NCBI RefSeq assembly: GCF_022539505.1
Contig: NC_061511.1
Location: forward strand, 34,110,620-34,174,619
Reading direction: 5' to 3'
Length of the DNA stretch: 64,000 bases
DNA from: Lolium rigidum
Lineage: Eukaryota; Streptophyta; Magnoliopsida; Poales; Poaceae
A program made the translations under genes and the position numbers. Positions within the stretch are counted from its first letter, which is position 1; every line of letters starts with the position of its first letter. The notes beneath the pieces are model-generated. The model was not told the origin of the DNA. It worked only from the letters and a program-made list of their open reading frames with translations, and made no database searches. Positions 21,855 to 33,912 of this stretch are shown in pieces.

Positions 21855-23498
21855 TGATACGTCTCCGACGTATCGATAATTTCTTATGTTCCATGCCACA
21901 TTATTGATGATATCTACATGTTTTATACACATTATATGTCGTATTTATGCATTTTCCGGCACTAACCTATTAACGAGATGCCGAAGAGCCAGTTGTTGTT
22001 TTCTGCTGTTTTTGGTTTCAGAAATCCTACAAAGGAAATATTCTCGGAATTGGACGAAATCAATGCCCAGGGTCCTATTTTTGCACGAAGCTTCCAGAAG
22101 TCCGAGGGAGAGTCGAAGTGGGGCCACGAGGTGGCGACACACCAGGGCGGCGCGGCCCAGGCCCTGGCCGCGCCGGCCTGTCGTGTGGGCCCCTCGCGTC
22201 GCCCCTTTACCTGCCCTTCCGCCTACTTAAAGCCTTCGTCGCGAAACCCCCAGTACCGAGAGCCACGATACGGAAAACCTTACTGAGACGCCGCCGCCGC
22301 CAATCCCATCTCGGGGATTCTGGAGATCTCCTCCGGCACCCTGCCGGAGAGGGGAATCATCTCCCGGAGGACTCTTCACCGCCATGGTCTCCTCCGGAGT
22401 GATGAGTGAGTAGTTCACCCCTGGACTATGGGTCCATAGCAGTAGCTAGATGGTTGTCTTCTCCTCATGTGCTTCATTGTCGGATCTTGTGAGCTGCCTA
22501 ACATGATCAAGATCATCTATCTGTAATGCTATATGTTGTGTTTGTCGGGATCCGATGGATAGAGAATACTATGTTATGTTGATTCTCAATCTATTACCTA
22601 TGTGTTGTTTATGATCTTGCATGCTCTCCGTTATTAGTAGAGGTTCTGGCCAAGTTTTTGCTCTTAACTCCAAGAGGGAGTATTTATGCTCGATAGTGGG
22701 TTCATGCCTCCATTAAATCTGGGACAGTGACAGAAAGTTCTAAGGTTGTGGATGTGCTGTTGCCACTAGGGATAAAACATTGATGCTATGTCCGAGGATG
22801 CAATTGTCTGTTGTTTTGCAACTTAATACTGGAAGGGGTTCGGATGATAACCTGAAGGTGGACTTTTTAGGCATAGATGCATGCTGGATAGCGGTCTATG
22901 TACTTTGTCGTAATGCCCAATTAAATCTCACAATATTCATCATATCATGTATGTGCATTGTTATGCCCTCTCTATTTGTCAATTGCCCGACTGTAATTTG
23001 TTCACCCAACATGCTATTTATCTTATGGGAGAGACACCTCTAGTGAACTGTGGACCCCGGTCCTATTCCTTTACATTGAATACAATCTACTGCAATACTT
23101 GTTCTACTGTTTTCTGCAAACAATAATCATCCACACTATACATCTAATCCTTTGTTACAGCAAGCCGGTGAGATTGACAACCTCACTGTTTCGTTGGGGC
23201 AAAGTACTTTGGTTGTGTTGTGCAGGTTCCACCTTGGCGCCGGAATCCCTGGTGTTGCGCCGCACTACATCCCGCCGCCATCAACCTTCGACGTGCTTCT
23301 TGACTCCTACTGGTTCGATAACCTTGGTTTCTTACTGAGGGAAAACTTGCTGCTGTGCGCATCACACCTTCCTCTTGGGGTTCCCATCGGACGTGTCATC
23401 TACGCGCATCAATACTGTTTTCTGGCGCCGTTGCCGGGGAACTGAAGAAAAGTTACACCACAAAGATTTCTAACTCCCACGTCAACTACACGCCAGCA
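21855..23498 (+). mobile_element. Athila-like insertion: one LTR plus primer site
   Basis: Starts TGATACGTCTCCGACG. A canonical LTR end (ACGCGCATCA) is reached at 23411, and a perfect tRNA-Asp primer site, TGGCGCCGTTGCCGGGGA, follows at 23423-23440. 58 more bases run to CGCCAGCA at 23498. GAGAG flanks the whole block (21850-21854 and 23499-23503). So it is not a plain solo LTR: it retains the start of an internal region. Confidence 0.8.
23423..23440 (+). other. Primer binding site, tRNA-Asp
   Basis: TGGCGCCGTTGCCGGGGA, a perfect complement of the plant tRNA-Asp 3-prime end, 11 bases after the LTR end at 23411. Confidence 0.85.
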
Positions 23499-23756
23499 GA
23501 GAGCGACGACGACCTCTTCTCCTGGGACGGCTTCTCCTCTTCCGACGAGGAGGAGGAAGCGGAGGATCACTCCTCCTCCGACGAGTACCCGCTGGTGAAG
23601 CGTTTCCGCGCCGGGTCGGAGGATGACGACGACGACGACGAGGAGGAGGAGTACGGAGCGCCTGCCGACGGCGTCGGCAGCAGCGATGAGGACTTCGCCG
23701 GCAGCAGCGCCGATGACAACTACGACGGCGACGACGAGGGCAGCGACGGCCCCTAG

Positions 23757-24124
23757 ATTAGGCACTACTAACATAGGACTAGTAGTAGTACTTTAGGCAG
23801 TAGATCCTCCTTTTGGGAGCAATCGGCTCTTCTTGTAAAAAATCCCCTTTTAATCAATGAAGAAGGATTCCATGTTTGATTTGTCCGATTACCAAAATAG
23901 ATCAATGCTCAAAGAGCCGATGGCAACACATCGGTCTTTTACCAAAAACGCCAGCAGGGCCAGCCCCCAAATTCAAACGATGAACTGATGCCTGCTTGTG
24001 ACAGTTGTACCTCTAGAGTCGATGGCTGCGCATCGGCTGTTTTATTCTAAAGTCGATGTCTGTGCATCGGATGTACTTTCCAAAAAAAAATTATTGGCCG
24101 ATTTCATACATCGGCCCCCACACT
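23757..24124. other. Non-coding 3-prime region of Tat element 1
   Basis: Between the antisense ORF and integrase. It contains several AATCGGCT / GCCGAT motifs, some in inverted pairs, and no gene. Confidence 0.6.
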
Positions 24125-25299
24125 TCACTGCCCATCATCCCACATACTTGGGAAATATTTCTTGAGATGTTGGCCATTGACAGCCACTGGGAACTTCACA
24201 CCGTTCAGCTCCTCGAGCATGTATGCATTACCCTTTAAAACTTGGTCGACTCTGTACGGCCCGTGCCAATTTGGAGACCATTTACCATAAACTTTATCCT
24301 TAGTCCCCAATGGCAGTACAACTTCCCATACCAGATCACTAACGTGGAACTCCTTTGGTCTCACCTTCTTATTATATGAGCGAGCTACCTTGGCCTTGTT
24401 CTCTTTAATTTTCTCAAGCGACCAAAGTCTAAGCTCCGTGACATCCTCAATGCTATCACTCATCAGGGCTGCATATTCTTCAGTTGTTAAATCATTCTGA
24501 AACGTAATCCGTCTCGAGCCAGCCGTGATTTCCCAGGGCAACACGGCTTCTTGTCCATAGACCAGATGATATGGCGAGGTTTTTACCGCTCCATGACATG
24601 ACATGCGATAAGCCCACAAAGCCTCCGACAATACCTCGTGCCTACGTCTAGGGTGCTCGTCGATTTTCCTCTTAATCAGCTTGATAAGGCTCTTGTTGGA
24701 CGCTTCAGCTTGCCCATTTGCTTGAGCATAGTATGGAGACAATCGGATCAGCTTAATTCCCATGTCCTCGCAGAACTTCTAAACTCGCGAGAAATGAAGA
24801 CCGAACCTCCATCGGTCGTGATAGTCTGGGGAATCCCGAATCTATGAATGACATGCTCTTTCACGAAATTGATAACATCTTTCGATGCCACTGACTTCAT
24901 AGGGACGGCCTCCACCCATTTAGTGAAATAATCTGTAATGGCCAGAACCCACTCATGGCCTTTGCTCGATGGAGGATTAATTTTGCCGATCATATCCATG
25001 CCCCAACCTCGAAATGGCCAAGGCTTGATGATGGGGTTCATTGCTGATGCGGGTACCATCTGAATGCTCCCAAACTTTTGACATGCCTGACACCCTTTAT
25101 AGTACTTAAAACAATCCTCAAGCATGGTGGGCCAATAAAACCCCGATCGCCTGATCAACCATTTCATCTTATGAGCCGATTGGTGAGTTCCACAGGCGCC
25201 TTCGTGTACCTCGTGTAAGAGCCGATTTGACTCGGCTGGTCCCAAACATTTGAGAAGTAACCCTTCCAAAGTCCTATAGAACATGTCATCCCCAATAAG
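24125..25299 (-). pseudogene. Integrase of Tat element 1
   Basis: Integrase inserts retrotransposon DNA into the host genome. Minus frame 24748-25284 carries the zinc-binding H2C2 part (HEVHEGACGTHQSAHK, then CFKYYKGCQACQ), the core with WGMDMIGKINPP, ITDYFTKWVEAVP (first Asp) and TITTDGGSVF (second Asp). Frame 24125-24763 continues with GQAEASNKSLI (catalytic Glu), a helix ending VYGQEAVLPWE, and the C-terminal chromodomain-free tail KWSPNWHGPYRVDQVLKG. A frame change near 24755 separates the two. The N-terminus is cut at 25300 by a solo LTR. Confidence 0.85.
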
Positions 25300-28200
25300 T
25301 GTAATGGCCCCGGGTAGTACCCCTATTAGATTTTGTTTGTTCTTTTTCTTTTATGCATCATCATAGCATATGCATCATATCATCCATGATTTTATTAAAT
25401 AAAACTATTTTATAAACCCCCTTGTCTCTTCCTTTAAATAAAACCCTAATCTCTCTCTTCCTCTTATTACTTATTTTATAATTAATATTTTCCAACAAAG
25501 AAGTTTTTGAATATAATGTGCTTTGTTTTGGTTACAATAAATAAATATTTTGAAACTATTTTTAAAATCTCTCTCACACCTTTGTCTCAGATTCAAAACA
25601 GTTTTTTTTAAAAGGAGAAAACAATTTCAAAACAAAACTAAAACCCTAACCTCTAACCAGGCCCAACTCTTTCCTGGGCCCTTTCTCTCTTTTCCCCGGC
25701 GGCCCACCTCTCTCTCTCTCTCTCTGTTTTTCCCCCCACCGACGGCCCAGGACAGCCCATCTCCTCATCCAGCCCGTTTTTCCCTCTGGCCGTACCGGTT
25801 CAACGAAGACCAAGTCTCCTCCTTGCCTTTTTCCTCCTCTCGCACGCAGAGAGCGTGTTCGCCTCTTTCAGGTCGCTGTCGAGGCCGCTCCCCACCTCCA
25901 CCTTCCTTGCGTGAACCTCCCCCTCCTCTACTTTTCCCCTGGACCACGCCAATCTCCACCTGCTCCTCCTTATCTCCTCACTCCCCTTTTCTTCTTCCTC
26001 TCCAAGCCAGGAACGAGAGAGGCAAAACCCCCACACTACACCTCCTCCCCGCCATGGCGCCGCTGCTACGGGCACCCCCCTCGCCGTCCGAGCGCACCAG
26101 AAGAACCGCAACGTCGCCATGAGCCTCTCCACGGAAGGAATCGCTCCGGGAGCGCGTGAATCGACGTCACCGACCTCGTTTCTTCCTCAGCCCCGGCGGA
26201 CCTTCTACTCGATTCCGGCCGCCGTGGTCCACCTCCGACGTCACCGACCACACCAACAGATGCGGGGTGAGCTCACGCACCCATGCACCTCCTCTCATCT
26301 CTCCTTGCTTCCTGGTCCGTGTCCTCACCATGTTGCCGAACCGTGCCCCACAGATCCTCGCCGTCGTCCTTCCTCCGGCGTGCTCCACGCCACGACGCCG
26401 CCCTCCTCAGATCCGCGCCGACGAGGCGGTTCCAACGCGCCCGGCCTCGCGTCCTGGGACGCCTCCTAGCACCGGCGAGCTTCCACGTCGAGACGCGGTG
26501 ACCACCATGGCCTGGAACGCGCCGCGCATCAAACACCTGGTGCGCGTGCAGGCAAGCTCCGCCAGCCTGGCCTCCACGTCAGCACCGCCGGGTCCCACCT
26601 GTCAGCGGCCGCGGGTCAAACCGCACCCGGTGAGAAACCCCCTCCCTCTCCAGATCTGATGTTTTTGCGTTCTGGCCCCTGGCTTTTCCAAAACCCTAAC
26701 CCGCAGTCCTTGCCCCTGTTGCTTTGCAACAAAACCCCCAGCATGTTCTACAAACAAACCCGAGGTCCCTCCCCTGGCCGGAATTTATTTCAGGTCCTTT
26801 CCCAATTAATAAAATCTGTTTTCTATAATTTAAAATGCTGAAAAACTATTTCCTTAATAACTTTTAATTGGTAACTCCAATTAAAAAGTGTTCTATATGA
26901 AAATTGATCAGAAAAATGTGCTGAACATGAATATGCCATCCATGCTTGCTGTTGCATCATGCATCATATAATTGCGTGCTAGTTTGCATTACCACCTAAT
27001 ATGTAACATATGGAATATGTGGGATATTATATAAATGTTGTCCCGGTTCCATTTTAACTTTGTTTTAGCTCACCCCTGCCATGTTTGCTATGCTAATCCA
27101 CCCTTAAATTTGCCGGTAGAAATGCAATTCCAACATAATTTGTTTGTCCGGGGTTCCGACTCCGATTAAATTGGATAAGTGCATCGCATCATATCTGCCA
27201 TGTCATGCATATCTTATCATAATCATGCCGGTTCTCATTCCGTAGTGGTAAGACTTGCATACGTTGTTTGTTCCAGCATTTGCTTCTTCCCGGATAGGAT
27301 CACGAAGCGGTGATGTGAGATACGACAAGTTCTTCTGCAGCTTTTCACAGGCGAGCCCTCTCTCTTCACCTATTATACACTCTCCCTCGCATTGCTATCC
27401 TTATGTTGCGATTCTTTATCGAGTCACGTGTCCTATTCCACTTGTTTACCATAATAATCCTATATGTATCATTCCTTACCCATAGCCGTTGCTTGATGTT
27501 TGAGCCTTGCGAGTCGTAGGCGTGTTTAGGCTCTGTTGCTTATCTCGATCTGTTATCGGGATATGTTGGGTTGTTGGGAGGTTATCACATGCTATATCAG
27601 TTGTTGGAGATACACATGCTTTACTTAATTGTTAACAACTAAAATTGTAAGCAGAGGCATCTGTGAGCCCCTTTGCGAAAGCATCGGAACTTTGACTCGC
27701 TAATGTCCCCTAGGACCCGAGTTCTTGTTATCCGTTCCGAGATTGAGCGCTCTACCCATGCGTGGGGACGATTATTGGGACCCCCTCACCCATTACCTTT
27801 TCTCAAGTCAGTTGAAAAGGGGGCCACAACCTTGGTTTTATTTGGCGCATGCATGTTTATATATTGTTGCCTTCGGGTGTTTACTTCCTGTTGCCTTCGG
27901 GTGGTTTATTTCTGTACTGCACTGCATAATTGCTAGACGACTTATCTAGTGCTTGGCCGTTAGTGCCCGCCTAGACGCCTACGCAACCTCTGGGTCCGTC
28001 TCGGAGTACGGCCGGACTTCGTCACGGGTAGCTTAGTTGGGTGGCCCCCTAGACTTTCTTGTTGAACTCGGGAACGGTCTTGTTGTGAGACATCGCCTGT
28101 AAGAAGCGGGTCGAGCATGCGTATGGTTACATTTGGGCAACCCCTGCAGGGTGTACATCTTATCGATAAGCCGTGTCCGCGGTTATGGACGACTTGGAAT

Positions 28201-29027
28201 TGTATAGCTTGATCATAGAACAACTTACACCGTTATCTTGTTGCTAATAATCTGTTAATAACTTGCGTAGTAATATAGCATTTCTACAACCGATACCTAT
28301 TAAAACTTGTCCACCGTTGAGTGCCTTTTACATTGCCTCTTCGCAATTGTTGAAGGGGATATGTGTATTTGGCTGGGTTATGTTTGTGTAGTATTTATCT
28401 GTTACCTTATGCGCTCTCTTACCTTCTCTGAGTAGACGGATGTTGTAGCGTGTCTCTATTGGTTATAGTTTTGCTGCCGCTAAACCTACCATATAGCCCC
28501 AGGCGATATATATTTATACTCGCTCGGCGAGCATAGCCATTTCTAGTCTCGCTAAGTACGTGCCGGAGTTCGTTCCTTGGTACTTACTCTCGCCTTTCCT
28601 CTTTCTCTTTTGCTTCCTCCCTTTTGTCGGCAACCGATGGCCCGACTTTGGCAGGTACGAGATGACGATGTTAGCAAGGTTACCCTTCCGGCTTGGCCTG
28701 GGCAGGGTTATGGACGCCGCTGGTTATCTTCAGGACTCTTAGTCCAATTTGTATCTTGTCCGTACTCGGATGTATTCGCTCTTCTGTATGATTTGGATCT
28801 TTGTATTGTATATTTGTATCTTGACTCGTTGGAGTCGTTGTTGTAATATATGTATCTTGTGGGCTCTATTGTAATCCTGTTGTAATGTTACCGCTCGTGT
28901 TAATTCCTCTGGCATCACGTGTGTGATTCGTCGCGCACGTCGTGTCGGAGGGCGTCTCTGAATCGATATCGTGCGGATTTTGGCGGGATCGCTGGAATCC
29001 TCATGGTACCGGTTCCGGGGCGTCACA
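25300..29027 (-). mobile_element. Large solo LTR (Ty3/gypsy) with ATAAG duplication
   Basis: 3728 bp. On the minus strand it starts TGTGACGCCCCGGAACCGG and ends GGGGCCATTACA, flanked by ATAAG at 25295-25299 and 29028-29032. A minus-strand TATAAATATATA lies at 28507-28518. The region 25650-26650 is GC-rich with many chance frames on both strands (up to 190 codons), none with a recognisable domain. The terminal sequence resembles grass chromovirus-type LTRs. No internal region remains. Confidence 0.85.
28507..28518 (-). promoter_or_regulatory. TATA-like box of the 3.7-kb solo LTR
   Basis: TATAAATATATA on the minus strand, consistent with the LTR reading leftward. Confidence 0.45.
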
Positions 29028-29043
29028 ATAAGGACATACTTCT

Positions 29044-29137
29044 TTCAAGTAATTGAAGATATCTTATCCGTTTAGGCCTTGTATCTTATCCGTTTAGGTG
29101 CCCCCCGAGCCGAATCTTTCAAGTAATTGAAGATATC
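29044..29137. repeat. Short tandem duplication in Tat element 1
   Basis: TTTCAAGTAATTGAAGATAT occurs at about 29044 and again at about 29117. CTTATCCGTTTAGG also occurs twice between them. Confidence 0.65.
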
Positions 29138-29641
29138 GGCTCTCCAGTCATCCGGTTCCATGAACTGTACCTGGACATCGGCTCCACCTGCTACGTCCTT
29201 GTAGCCTGACGCCATCTGTGCGAGATCGTTCACCTCGGTATTCTGCGACCTCGGGATCCAGTTGAAGTTTATGTACCTAAATTTTGCCATCAGCTCATGG
29301 CATTGCATCCATAATGGGAAGAGCGACTCGCTCTCACACTTGTATTCTTCCGTGAGCTTGGAAATCACCAACTTGGAGTCCCCAAAAAGTTCCACTGCTT
29401 CTGCCCCGGCTTCGATAAGCAACTCCATCCCCTTGCGTATTGCTTCGTACTCAGCGGCATTGTTGGTGCATGGGGTAGATAGCCTGATGGAGAAGGAATA
29501 GGTTGCCCCCCGGGGCGACACGAGTAGAATGCCGATGCCCCCCGGGGCTGTCAGAAAGATGTGATGAAGCTTGGTGCAGGTAAAAAATAGGCAGAGGCAC
29601 AACTTCTCGATCTCAGGGTACCTAGTCTCTGCATCCAACAT
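29072..29641 (-). pseudogene. Second (archaeal-type) RNase H of Tat element 1
   Basis: RNase H removes RNA from the RNA-DNA hybrid during reverse transcription. The minus frame reads GIGILLVSPRGATYSFSIRL, TNNAAEYEAIRKGMELLIEAGA (catalytic Glu region), VELFGDSKLVISKL (catalytic Asp region) and IPRSQNTEVNDLAQMA (last Asp region). It has the arrangement of the archaeal-type RNase H that Tat elements acquired as a second copy. It lies between the RT block and integrase, with the solo LTR in between. A stop follows near 29641 on the upstream side. Confidence 0.8.
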
Positions 29642-29723
29642 CCTTGAGGTAGAAAGCGACTCTTTCTAGACCATCATAGACTTGCACCACTACTGAGGCG
29701 ATGGAAGTGCTGGCTACTGACAA

Positions 29724-31040
29724 CTAAATATAGAATGGTCTGTCCTGCTGGGGCGGAACCAACACAGGTGGCTTCGTTAGATACTCTTTTATCTCGTCAA
29801 ACACTTGCTGTTGCTCTGCCCCCCAGCTAAACTCCTCACCAGCTTTAATCTTTACCAATCCCATGAACGGCTCGATTCGCCCTGACAGGTTGGAGATGAA
29901 CCTTCTGACGAAGTTGATTTTGCCGATGAGACATTGGAGTTCCTTCTTCGTGGTAGGTGGCTTCATTGTTCGTACTGCCTCCTGACTTTTCAGGCCGATC
30001 TCAATTCCTCGTTCATGAACCAAGAAGCCCAGGAATTGACTGGCCATCACACCAAAAGCACACTTCTTTGGATTCATTCTTAGCCCGAATTTTCTAGTTC
30101 GGTCCAGGATGCGTCGCAAATCCTCCAGGTGTCCTTCTACTGAGACAGACTTAACTACCACGTCATCAATGTAAATCTCCACCAATTTTCCGATCAGATC
30201 ATGAAAGATGTAATTCATGGCTCTTTGGTATGTTGCGCCAGCATTTTTCAGTCCAAATGTCATGACTAGATATTCAAACAAGCCCACCGCACCTGGTACT
30301 CTGAATGCAGTCTTGTGTATATCTTCCGGAGCCATAAAAATCTGGTTGTAACCGGCATTGCCATCCATGAAACTTAAAACCTTATGACCAGCGGCTGCAT
30401 TGATCAATGTCTCTGCTACCGGCATTGGGTACTCATCCTTTGGAGTGGCTCTGTTGAGATCCCGAAAATCTATGGCGACACGCCATCGGCCGTCCTTTTT
30501 CTCTACAGGTACAATACTAGATATCCACTCAAAGCATACCCGCATGGCCTCGATGAACCCGGCGCTCAACATCTTCTCGATCTCTTTCTTGACTTCTTCT
30601 AAAATTTCGGCCTTCATCTGTCGTGCTCGCTGCTGGAACGGCCGAAATCCTTTCTTAAGAGGGAGCCGATGCTCAATGATGCTCCTGTCTAACCCGGGCA
30701 TTTCTGTGTAATCCCAGGCAAAACAATCTGGGTATTCTTTCAACAAAGCTATCATCAGGCTCCTCAGATGCGGATCCAACTTTTTGCTGATAAATGTTGG
30801 TCGTTGGTTATCCCCATGACCAATGTCAATCTCTTCTAGCTCATCAACCGATGTAAACCCATACCCTAACTTTCCGTCGCCTGCTAGATCGATGCTGAAC
30901 ACAGGCAAAACGTATGTCAAGGATAATTTGGGCCGATTGCTGGAATCGGCCTCCTTTTTGATTGCATCGCTCAATGAAGGTTTACAACTTATCTGTGCTC
31001 CACTACGGGAGGGAGTCGCCCTGCTACGACCACGTGACAT
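29724..31040 (-). pseudogene. Reverse transcriptase and start of RNase H, Tat element 1
   Basis: 438 codons on the minus strand. It contains the entry segment EEVKKEIEKMLSAGFIEAM, then KKDGRWRVAIDFRDLNRATP (fingers), SFMDGNAGYNQI (palm, first Asp), TFGLKNAGATYQRAM and EIYIDDVVVKS with the catalytic DD pair, and LGFLVHERGIEI. The last part, EEFSWGAEQQQVFDEIKEYL, is the connection into the first RNase H, cut by a stop at 29724. All visible catalytic positions are retained. The frame upstream (toward 31127) is separated by a stop. Confidence 0.9.
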
Positions 31041-31126
31041 GCTTGAGGTGAGATCATTGCTTTTTATTTTTTGGGGCCGATCGCAGGGATCGGCCTTGCC
31101 ACGTACGTCGGTTGGTGTTGCTCGTG

Positions 31127-31603
31127 CTACTCTGTCAGGCCTGTGGATAAGACCAGCCTCACCCCGTTTTTTGTAACTTCGATGCGCTCACAGCCGTCCA
31201 AACTGACTCCGGAGAGCGGCTCTTGGTCTCTCGCGTCCCAAATATTCATGCCAGCTATGGAGACCTCGATTGAGTCGTCTGCATGAACGACCTCCACTTC
31301 ATCTCCATTCCACTGTATCAGGCATTGGTGCATTGTAGATGGAATGCATCAGTTGGCGTGAATCCAATCCCTCCCTAGCAGGACAGCGTAGGTGCTCTTG
31401 CTGTCGACGATGAAGAATGCTGTTGGGATGGTTTTTCGGCCTACGGTTAGATCCACATTCAGAACGCCTTGCGTCTCTGATGCTTGGCCGTTGAAGTCGT
31501 TTAGTGTGATGTTGGTTTTGATCAGGTCTGTGCTAGAGCGTCCCAAACGCCGTAACATGGAGTATGGCATTATGTTGACTGCCGCTCCCGTGTCAACCAA
31601 CAT
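31127..31603 (-). pseudogene. Protease of Tat element 1
   Basis: Aspartic protease that processes gag-pol. The minus frame 31349-31603 starts MLVDTGAAVNIMPYSMLRRL, with the catalytic Asp-Thr-Gly, and continues with LGRDWIHAN, the conserved end. A second frame (31127-31333) holds the linker toward RT. The stop between them is a decay mark. Confidence 0.8.
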
Positions 31604-31615
31604 CTTGCCGACGGG

Positions 31616-33838
31616 CTACCCATTGATATAACCTTTTAGGTACAGGGCCTTCAAATGTTTGTAGCCCTTCTCTCGTGGCTTTTCAAAGATAACTGGCCGT
31701 GGACCACAGTCAAACTGTGCTATCGGCACTTCTTCAGTTCCTGGAGCTCGAAACTCCGACGGAAGTATGAACACCATATTTGTGCCAGCCGATGTACCCA
31801 CATCGGCTTTTACTTGCTTGGGGCGCCATTCTTTCTTCTGTGGACGACTCTCCTCGTCCAAAGTTTGCTGAATCTTCACGGCCAGATCGGGCCGAGCTTT
31901 CCTCAACGTGTGCAGGTATTGCGCCTCGGCTTGCTCCAAGCTACGTAGCCGCTGAACCCTACGCTTTTGGGAGTGGCTGAGTCCATCAGGACACCACCTT
32001 GGCCGGTGGTATCTATCCTCTTCTTCATCTTCTGACTCCTCAAAGTCTTCATCTTGAGATGACTCAGCTCGTTTGTTCTGTGGTGGGAGAGGCCCTAGAC
32101 GCTTGAAAACTGAAACTTCTCCTGCGTCCTTCTTCTGCCGTCTACACTCCGGGCAGTTGTCGATTGTGGGCAATCGGCTCATTCCTGAGTCCCAGCAGTG
32201 CTTAAAGAAAGGACAGTCCCAGTGTCTATCCATGTCCTCCTACTCTCTTGACCTCCCCTTAGCGCGGCGCTCATGTCCTTCGTCGGCTCTATCATACCGA
32301 CGATATCTTCCATTGTCTACGTCAGACCGATGATGTCCTTCGTCTTCTCTGTCGTCCTGCCAACGTCGGTCGTACTGACGCTCATATTTGTTAAGGAGAT
32401 GCGTGGAGAGTGGTCGTTGATATCGCACGCTTCTCACTTGTTCCTCGGTGAGGTACCGTCTATCATCATATCGGGGCCGGTCGCGTGGGCCGGCCTAGTC
32501 CTTTTCCTTGCCACGGGAGTGACTGCTTTCTTGTTTATCCTTGCCACGGTGGTGCACATACCCTGCCATGTTAACATCAAATGAGAAACCTGGCCGATGC
32601 CTAGTGGAGTGATTGATTCCCACCATGTTGACGCCAGGAAACGGGTGCGTGTCCACTTTCATGGCAAACTGGCTGAGGATCAGACGGCCTTGTTCTATCG
32701 CCGTTTGGATCTGTCGGCGCAGCTCTTTGCAGTCATTGGTGATACGGGTGAACGAATGATGCCATTTGCAGTACGGTCTCCCGTTCATCTCTTGTGCCGT
32801 AGGGATTTTATGGCCTTCGGGTAACTTCAGCTGTTTTTCCTTAAGCAATAAATCGAATATCTGCTCAGCCTTGCTTACATCGAAGTCAAACCCCTTTGGA
32901 GGCCCTTGTGATTTTACCCATTTGCAGGACACGGGAACTGCCCCCCGAGCCCTTTCAGCCACGGCCACTTCCTGGTCTTCTGCAGAATCCACAACATCTT
33001 CTGTCTCGACCAGGCCGATCGGACGCTTGAACTTGTCTTGGTACAGTTCTGGGTGGCGCTGCTCATACAAAGTTAACTTCTGGACCATGTGCGCCAGTGA
33101 ACTGTAATCTACTTGGAAAGCCGGATCCTTGATCGGCGCTGCGAGGCCCAACATTGCCGACTCGACTCGCTTCCTTCTCACTTAGACGAGCCGAATAACA
33201 TCGGTTCTTAACAGATCCTGAAACGCTCGGATGTACTCCGACACTCGTTTCTCCGCGTCTTTGCCGTACTCGTGCCGGATCGGCAATGCCAGCCTCGGTA
33301 GCCTTCCGAGTGATATTGGACATGAAACTTCTCTTCCAGTTGCTTCCACGTCCGGACTGAGTTTGGTGGCAACGAGGTGTACCACCCAAAAGCCGATCCC
33401 GTGAGAGATTGCGCGAAAAACCTCACACGTAGCGGATCTGATGCTGAAATCATGCCCAACTGTGCAAAATATCGGCTTACGTGCTCGATCGAGCTAGACC
33501 CTTCTGATCCATTGAACTTTGAGAACTCAGGGAGCCGATACTTGGGTGGTAGTGGGATCAAATCGTACTCGTCGGGGTACGGCTTGGAATAGCCGATTGT
33601 TTTCCTCTTTGGCAGGATGCCGAACTGGTCTCTCAAGATGGTACTGATTTGTTCCACGGTATGAGCTGCAGGGACCGAGCTTTCATGACTCGTTCCGGTG
33701 GCATACTTAGCTAGCCACGCCTGTTTATCGGCGTCTGCTCCAGAAATCCCTGCAGATGCAATCTGGTTCGTGCGCATCAAGTTATTACAGTCCGGCACGT
33801 ATGTGCACACGTATCCATGTGGGATCTCTTTAGGCGGC
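31616..33838 (-). pseudogene. Gag of Tat element 1
   Basis: Structural protein. Frame 33208-33810 contains DLIPLPPKYRLPEFSKFNG and SLTGSAFGWYTSLPPNSV, the Retrotrans_gag core. Frame 32495-33181 follows with DYSSLAHMVQKLTLYEQRHPE, a CKWHHSFTRITNDC zinc-knuckle-like cluster and a basic tail. Frame 31616-32233 has DRHWDCPFFKHCWDSG and CPECRR, a second Cys/His cluster typical of Tat gag C-termini, then an Asp/Glu-rich stretch leading to protease. Frame breaks lie near 33200 and 32240-32490. The N-terminus is missing because the Athila-like LTR begins at 33839. Confidence 0.8.
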
Positions 33839-33912
33839 TGATACGTCTCCGACGTATCGATAATTTCTTATGTTCTATGCCATATTATTGATGATACCTA
33901 CATGTTTTATGC

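Larger units (their letters stand above)
21628..23756 (+). pseudogene. Acidic antisense ORF of Tat element 1, split by insertion
   Basis: Runs opposite to gag-pol, between integrase and the 3-prime LTR. The first part (21628-21854) begins MDSSSSSASSGLSFQSSSSS and is Ser/Glu-rich. The second (23499-23756) has runs of Asp and Glu around a short basic patch (LVKRFR) and ends in GSDGP. Taking out the insertion plus one GAGAG copy leaves 160 codons including the stop, in frame, so the ORF was intact when it was hit. A homologous frame is in element 2 (35358-35785). Tat elements are known to carry extra ORFs, some antisense, of unknown function. A TTTATTTA about 80 bp upstream (21547-21554) is shared with element 2 and may be a TATA box. 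Confidence 0.7.
20183..33838 (-). mobile_element. Tat-lineage Ty3/gypsy element 1, nested and 5-prime truncated
   Basis: On the minus strand the order is gag, protease, reverse transcriptase, RNase H, second (archaeal-type) RNase H, integrase, then an acidic ORF on the opposite strand and the 3-prime LTR (20183-21349). The second RNase H between RNase H and integrase defines the Tat lineage. The body is interrupted by 21855-23498 and 25300-29027 and ends at 33838, where an Athila-like LTR was inserted. The 5-prime LTR is not in the window. All gag-pol frames carry stops or frameshifts. Confidence 0.85.

Noticed and set aside
25550..26660. Long overlapping frames on both strands, up to 190 codons
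   Set aside because: They lie in the GC-rich part of a solo LTR with a clear target duplication. Composition is Pro/Ser/Arg-rich with no domain, as expected by chance.
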